This document shows, one piece after another, positions 7,686-9,123 of a stretch of DNA of 9,123 bases. The DNA is taken from NCBI GenBank assembly GCA_030018745.1, contig JASEHB010000064.1, forward strand, positions 1 through 9,123, written 5' to 3'. Below the pieces are notes generated by a model. It worked only from the letters and a program-made list of their open reading frames with translations, made no database searches and was not told where the DNA came from. Both the position numbers and the translations under genes were made by a program. The stretch is from Desulfatibacillaceae bacterium (GTDB taxonomy: Bacteria > Desulfobacterota > Desulfobacteria > Desulfobacterales > Desulfatibacillaceae). Every line of letters starts with the position of its first letter. Position 1 is the stretch's first letter.

Positions 7686-7716
7686 AACCCCTTGCAGTTG
7701 TGAGCAGAACCGCTCA
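7679..7716. repeat. Two small inverted repeats in the convergent gap
   Basis: CAACTG (7679-7684) pairs with CAGTTG (7695-7700), with two further inner pairs after one mismatch; the left arm covers most of the antiporter stop codon. Immediately next, TGAGC (7701-7705) pairs with GCTCA (7712-7716) around a 6-base loop. Neither is followed by a T-run on either strand, so they are not clear intrinsic terminators. They may still stabilise the 3' ends of the two converging transcripts. The rest of the 48-base gap (7686-7733) shows nothing else. Confidence 0.3.
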
Positions 7717-7733
7717 AGCCCGCCCCCCTGCGC

Positions 7734-8597
7734 TTAATAGAGTTTGCGCTTTGAAAAGCCCGTGCCGATTACATTGAAGGTGTTTTCCACAATGAAGATG
7801 GCGGCTGGATCATGCGTGAAAACAAGCTCTTCGAGCCTTTTTAACATCACATTGTTGGTTATGGTCATCACCACGGGTTTGTCCTGGCCCGAATAGGAGC
7901 CTTTGCCGTGCAGTATGGTTGCCCCCTGGTTAAGGCTGACCATTATGTCCTCCACAATGGCATGGTATTTTGTGGATATTATCATAACCAGCTTGCGGTT
8001 GGAAAAAAGGGCCAGAACATAGTTGATGGCCATTGAGCCGATGAGTACCGTGAAGACGGAGGCAATGACCGTATCCGGCGCAAGAAAGGTGGCGCTTGCC
8101 GCAAACAGCGCAAGGTTGAACAGAAAGTAGGTCTTGCCTATTCCGATGTTGTATTTCTGGTTCAGCACAACAGCCAGTATGTCCACCCCGCCGTTGCTGC
8201 CCAGGGTGCGCAGCACCAGGCCCAGGCCAAAGCCCATTATGCCTCCGCAGGCCATGCTTGCATAAACCGGGTTTTCAATGCCGAAATTCACATCCAGCAG
8301 CTCATAAGCCAGGGTGGCCACGGCCATTGCGTAAATTGTGTAGAGGATAAAGCGCCGCCCCACGGAAAACCATCCCAAAACAGCAAGGGGGATGTTCAAT
8401 ACGGCAAACAGTATGCCAGGGCTTAAATTGACCCCTGCATAGTGAATCATAAGAGCAAGGCCGAAAATCCCTCCTGTGACAAACTCCTCGTGCACGGCAA
8501 TGCCCTTTAGGGGCAGAACCGATATGATGCTGCCTATGGTTATGAGCGACAGGTTGTAGGAAACCCGGTAGCTTAATTCTGAAGTCTTTATTTTCAT
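7734..8597 (-). CDS. YitT family membrane protein (DUF161 + DUF2179)
   Basis: A 287-residue protein of the YitT family, whose molecular role is not established. The first about 200 residues form the membrane part: about six hydrophobic segments, with FVTGGIFGLALMIHY (39-53) and GSNGGVDILAVVL (133-145), both family-typical glycine-rich motifs. The C-terminal cytosolic DUF2179 domain spans about 201-287 and includes GKGSYSGQDKPVVM (231-244) and the FNVIGTGFSKRK end. ATG 8597 is chosen: a weak purine site (GAGAGAAG, then 8 bases) precedes it. The frame can be extended only to a TTG at 8621, which would put the start inside the hairpin described below. It converges with the antiporter pair and follows ectC on the same strand after 110 bases. 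A link to osmotic stress is suggested only by neighbours. Confidence 0.88.
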   Translation of the reverse strand: MKIKTSELSYRVSYNLSLITIGSIISVLPLKGIAVHEEFVTGGIFGLALMIHYAGVNLSPGILFAVLNIPLAVLGWFSVGRRFILYTIYAMAVATLAYELLDVNFGIENPVYASMACGGIMGFGLGLVLRTLGSNGGVDILAVVLNQKYNIGIGKTYFLFNLALFAASATFLAPDTVIASVFTVLIGSMAINYVLALFSNRKLVMIISTKYHAIVEDIMVSLNQGATILHGKGSYSGQDKPVVMTITNNVMLKRLEELVFTHDPAAIFIVENTFNVIGTGFSKRKLY

Positions 8598-8613
8598 GGA
8601 GTTAACTTCTCTC

Positions 8614-8641
8614 AAAAACAAGGCGCCATCAAAGGCGCCTT
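8614..8641 (-). terminator. Intrinsic terminator-like hairpin between ectC and the YitT gene
   Basis: AAGGCGCC (8641-8634 read on the minus strand) pairs perfectly over 8 bp with GGCGCCTT (8627-8620) around the 6-base loop TTTGAT. After one G come five T (8618-8614). This is a good Rho-independent terminator for ectC, whose stop is 67 bases upstream. The T-run ends only 16 bases before the YitT ATG, so there is almost no room for a YitT promoter after it. Read-through, or control of YitT by this structure, is therefore possible. The opposite strand lacks a T-run, so it is directional. Confidence 0.7.
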
Positions 8642-8707
8642 AAACTTGATCCGTCTGCAAGGGCCTGGCCTGCTGCACCCCGCCCCTGCCGGTTTGTTTA
8701 AAATGGG

Positions 8708-9100
8708 CTATTCTTCCAGCAGCGGATAGGCCCCGTCCTTGTCATGATCCTCCCTGCCCGTCAGGGCCGGGTTGAAAACGCAGATAAGGCGCATATCCTG
8801 CCAGGCGCGCAGGAGATGGCGCTCGTGGCCGTTTAGGGCATACATGACGCCAGGCTCTATGGGAATTTTCTCGCCACCTTCCACAAGCTCTATCTCTCCG
8901 CTTCCTTCAATGCAGTAAACCGCTTCAAGGTGGTTTTTGTACCAGATGGGTGTTATTGTGCCTGCGCGGATGATGGTATCGTGAAGGGAAAAACCCATGC
9001 CGTCCTCTTTAAGCAGCAGGCGGCGGCTGGTCCAGTTTCCTGATTTGCCTGTCACATCCCTTTTAGTATTTTGTATTTTAAACAGACTGCGCACAATCAT
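8708..9100 (-). CDS. ectC: L-ectoine synthase EctC
   Basis: The enzyme closes N-gamma-acetyl-L-2,4-diaminobutyrate to the compatible solute ectoine, the last step of ectoine synthesis, in the cytoplasm. It is 130 residues, a full-length single-domain cupin. Family signatures are MIVRSL at the start, GNWTSRRLLLKEDG (21-34), YKNHLEAVYCIEGSGE (54-69), ERHLLRA (93-99) and CVFNPALTGREDHDKDGAY (107-125). Residues Glu59, Tyr87 and His95 correspond to the iron ligands E57, Y85 and H93 of Paenibacillus lautus EctC, and Trp23, Arg27 and His57 to its substrate contacts, so it should be active. ATG 9100 has GAGGG (9108-9112) 7 bases upstream. Only 23 bases precede it in the window; ectA and ectB are expected beyond the right edge. 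A terminator-like hairpin follows, so ectC probably ends its operon. Confidence 0.96.
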   Translation of the reverse strand: MIVRSLFKIQNTKRDVTGKSGNWTSRRLLLKEDGMGFSLHDTIIRAGTITPIWYKNHLEAVYCIEGSGEIELVEGGEKIPIEPGVMYALNGHERHLLRAWQDMRLICVFNPALTGREDHDKDGAYPLLEE

Positions 9101-9123
9101 GCAAAAGCCCTCGAAATCTGATT

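Noticed and set aside
8598..8621. TTG start for the YitT protein at 8621
   Set aside because: The start would fall in the arm of the hairpin and its T-run; ATG 8597 gives the normal family length.
8642..8707. G/C-rich stretch with GGCC palindromes after ectC, considered as a second hairpin or regulatory RNA
   Set aside because: The GGCC arms are separated by one base and cannot form a hairpin loop; no T-run or other pattern supports a function.

Overview
The window carries seven protein-coding genes and no RNA gene, mobile element, CRISPR array or long repeat. The gene families and codon habits (frequent CTT leucine, GGCCTTGCC-type runs, moderate GC) suggest a Gram-negative bacterium. The order mfd, SurA-like lipoprotein, surA is one I associate with Desulfobacterota (former Deltaproteobacteria). 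An ectoine synthase points to a marine or otherwise salt-exposed habitat. The phylum assignment is inference from gene content, not a measured match.

Layout. Bases 1-5000, minus strand: mfd (transcription-repair coupling factor), then a short SurA-N-domain lipoprotein, then surA, which runs off the left edge. The last two overlap by ATGA and are probably translationally coupled. A terminator-like hairpin lies just after mfd, so the chaperone pair may be partly uncoupled from mfd. Bases 5001-5142 are a divergent intergenic region with a good -10-like hexamer placed directly before the next gene's ATG, which suggests a leaderless mRNA.

Bases 5143-7685, plus strand: two membrane proteins of the cation:proton antiporter (CPA, mostly CPA2-like) superfamily, also overlapping by ATGA. 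They align with each other over most of their length and look like an old duplication that diverged; they may work as a pair. Bases 7686-7733 form the short convergent gap, with two small inverted repeats.

Bases 7734-9100, minus strand: a YitT-family membrane protein (DUF161 plus DUF2179), preceded by an intrinsic-terminator-like hairpin, and before that ectC, encoding L-ectoine synthase with its metal and substrate residues intact. The right edge cuts just upstream of ectC, where ectA and ectB would be expected.

Functionally the left half is house-keeping: strand-specific DNA repair and outer-membrane protein folding. The right half suggests adaptation to salt: ectoine synthesis next to cation/proton exchange and a YitT protein of unknown job. 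The most unusual elements are the coupled antiporter pair with a probable leaderless start, and the SurA-like lipoprotein that lacks any isomerase domain.
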